Source: a virus. Taken from it: DNA of 21,066 bases. The DNA lies in the IMG/VR virus record IMGVR_UViG_3300021375_000202, positions 1 through 21,066 of that record; one strand, given 5' to 3'. Positions 20,715 to 21,066 of the stretch are shown here, in pieces. The translations under genes and the position numbers were made by a program. How positions within the stretch are numbered: position 1 is the first letter of the stretch; each line of letters starts with the position of its first letter. Below the pieces are notes generated by a model. The model saw nothing but the letters and a program-made list of their open reading frames with translations, searched no databases and was not told the DNA's origin.

Positions 20715-21066
20715 ATGGAGACATCACTCGTGCTAAACAAAATAAAATATACTTCAAAAAATTATAATGGATTACAAGTGGCTTGCGATTGGATACAAGA
20801 TCTCGAGGAAAACAATAGTCGCATACACAAAGAAGGCGTCATTGAAAAAGCATTAGTTGCGGCAAGACTTGGAAGTCACAGTGCAGAATGCTTTTTATAC
20901 AATTGCTACCTTGCATACAATCCATACTTCATGTATAACATAAAACAAGTTGCTGAAACATCTGGATATGAACACAGAGAAAATCCTTGGGTAGCATTTT
21001 GGGGATTGTGTGAAAGTTTACGTACAAGAACTATTACAGGCAATGCGGCAAGAGAAGCAGTGCAAC
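20715..21066 (+). CDS. ATP-dependent DNA ligase, T4 gp30-like, N-terminal part (cut by window edge)
   Basis: From 20715 (METSLVLNKI...) the frame is open to the window end with no stop, about 117 codons. The segment FWGLCESLRTRTITGNAARE matches the T4 DNA ligase N-terminal region, where an F.ht.ATRKLTGNAA-type sequence occurs. Further support is SRIHKEGVIEKALVAA and LGSHSAECFLYNCYLAYNPY, a helical layout of the ligase DNA-binding domain. The catalytic KxDG lies beyond the edge. Two starts are possible: ATG 20715, or GTG 20730, which has GGAGA (20717-20721) about eight bases upstream and gives MLNKIKYTSK; I think GTG at least equally likely. It is driven by the consensus promoter just upstream. 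Role: joining nicks during replication and repair. Confidence 0.75.
   Translation, partial: METSLVLNKIKYTSKNYNGLQVACDWIQDLEENNSRIHKEGVIEKALVAARLGSHSAECFLYNCYLAYNPYFMYNIKQVAETSGYEHRENPWVAFWGLCESLRTRTITGNAAREAVQ

Noticed and set aside
20699-20767. 22-codon ORF starting at the predicted transcription start before DNA ligase
   Set aside because: It is very short, has no independent support, and overlaps the ligase frame that continues to the window end.

Overview
The window reads as a stretch of an AT-rich marine T4-like myovirus, most like the myophages of SAR11/Pelagibacter or marine cyanobacteria. All genes I support are on the + strand and tightly packed, with TAATG, ATGA or 0-2 nt junctions. 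The sequence carries T4-late-like promoter motifs (xxTAAATA), consensus sigma70-type promoters, a class Ia ribonucleotide reductase cluster, a PAAR spike-tip protein, an Mtd-like tail fibre and the start of a T4 gp30-like DNA ligase. No tRNA, CRISPR array, integrase or photosynthesis gene was seen.

Layout. (1) 1-4687: a Gly/Ala-rich putative structural protein, a large protein combining a pol-beta-type nucleotidyltransferase motif set with a KxDG ligase-like motif, an unlisted 43-aa membrane peptide, and a conserved-looking phage protein of unknown function. (2) 4688-5251: a one-gene transcription unit with late promoter, 5' hairpin, a 140-aa probable virion protein and a strong terminator. 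(3) 5252-8138: small phage proteins, including a coiled-coil/one-TM (XhlA-like) protein and a 364-aa structural or core-like protein. (4) 8139-11138: an SGNH hydrolase, a PD-(D/E)XK nuclease with its own sigma70 promoter, and a beta-helix tail fibre/spike behind tandem late promoters. (5) 11139-17204: a regulatory leader with a very good sigma70 promoter, then nrdA, a second SGNH-type gene, nrdB, glutaredoxin and an amidinotransferase. (6) 17197-20678: an Sm-like small protein, a PAAR spike tip, a 710-aa structural protein and a 2OG-Fe(II) oxygenase. (7) 20664-end: a consensus early promoter and the 5' part of DNA ligase.

The most striking observation lies between nrdA and nrdB. The first 57 nt of nrdB (19 codons) occur twice, 882 nt apart, with one synonymous mismatch. 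The upstream copy is fused in frame to an unrelated, more AT-rich SGNH-hydrolase-like gene, which stops directly before the ATG of the intact nrdB. It looks like an insertion into the 5' end of nrdB that captured nrdB's start codon and leader while regenerating an intact nrdB behind it. Recombination between the repeats would remove the insert cleanly.

Working together: NrdA/NrdB/glutaredoxin should supply dNTPs for replication, and the amidinotransferase is a probable auxiliary metabolic gene in the same unit. The exonuclease and ligase belong to DNA metabolism. The tail fibre, PAAR tip and large structural proteins belong to the virion. The SGNH enzymes and the oxygenase are candidates for modifying host or virion surface molecules, but their substrates cannot be read from sequence.
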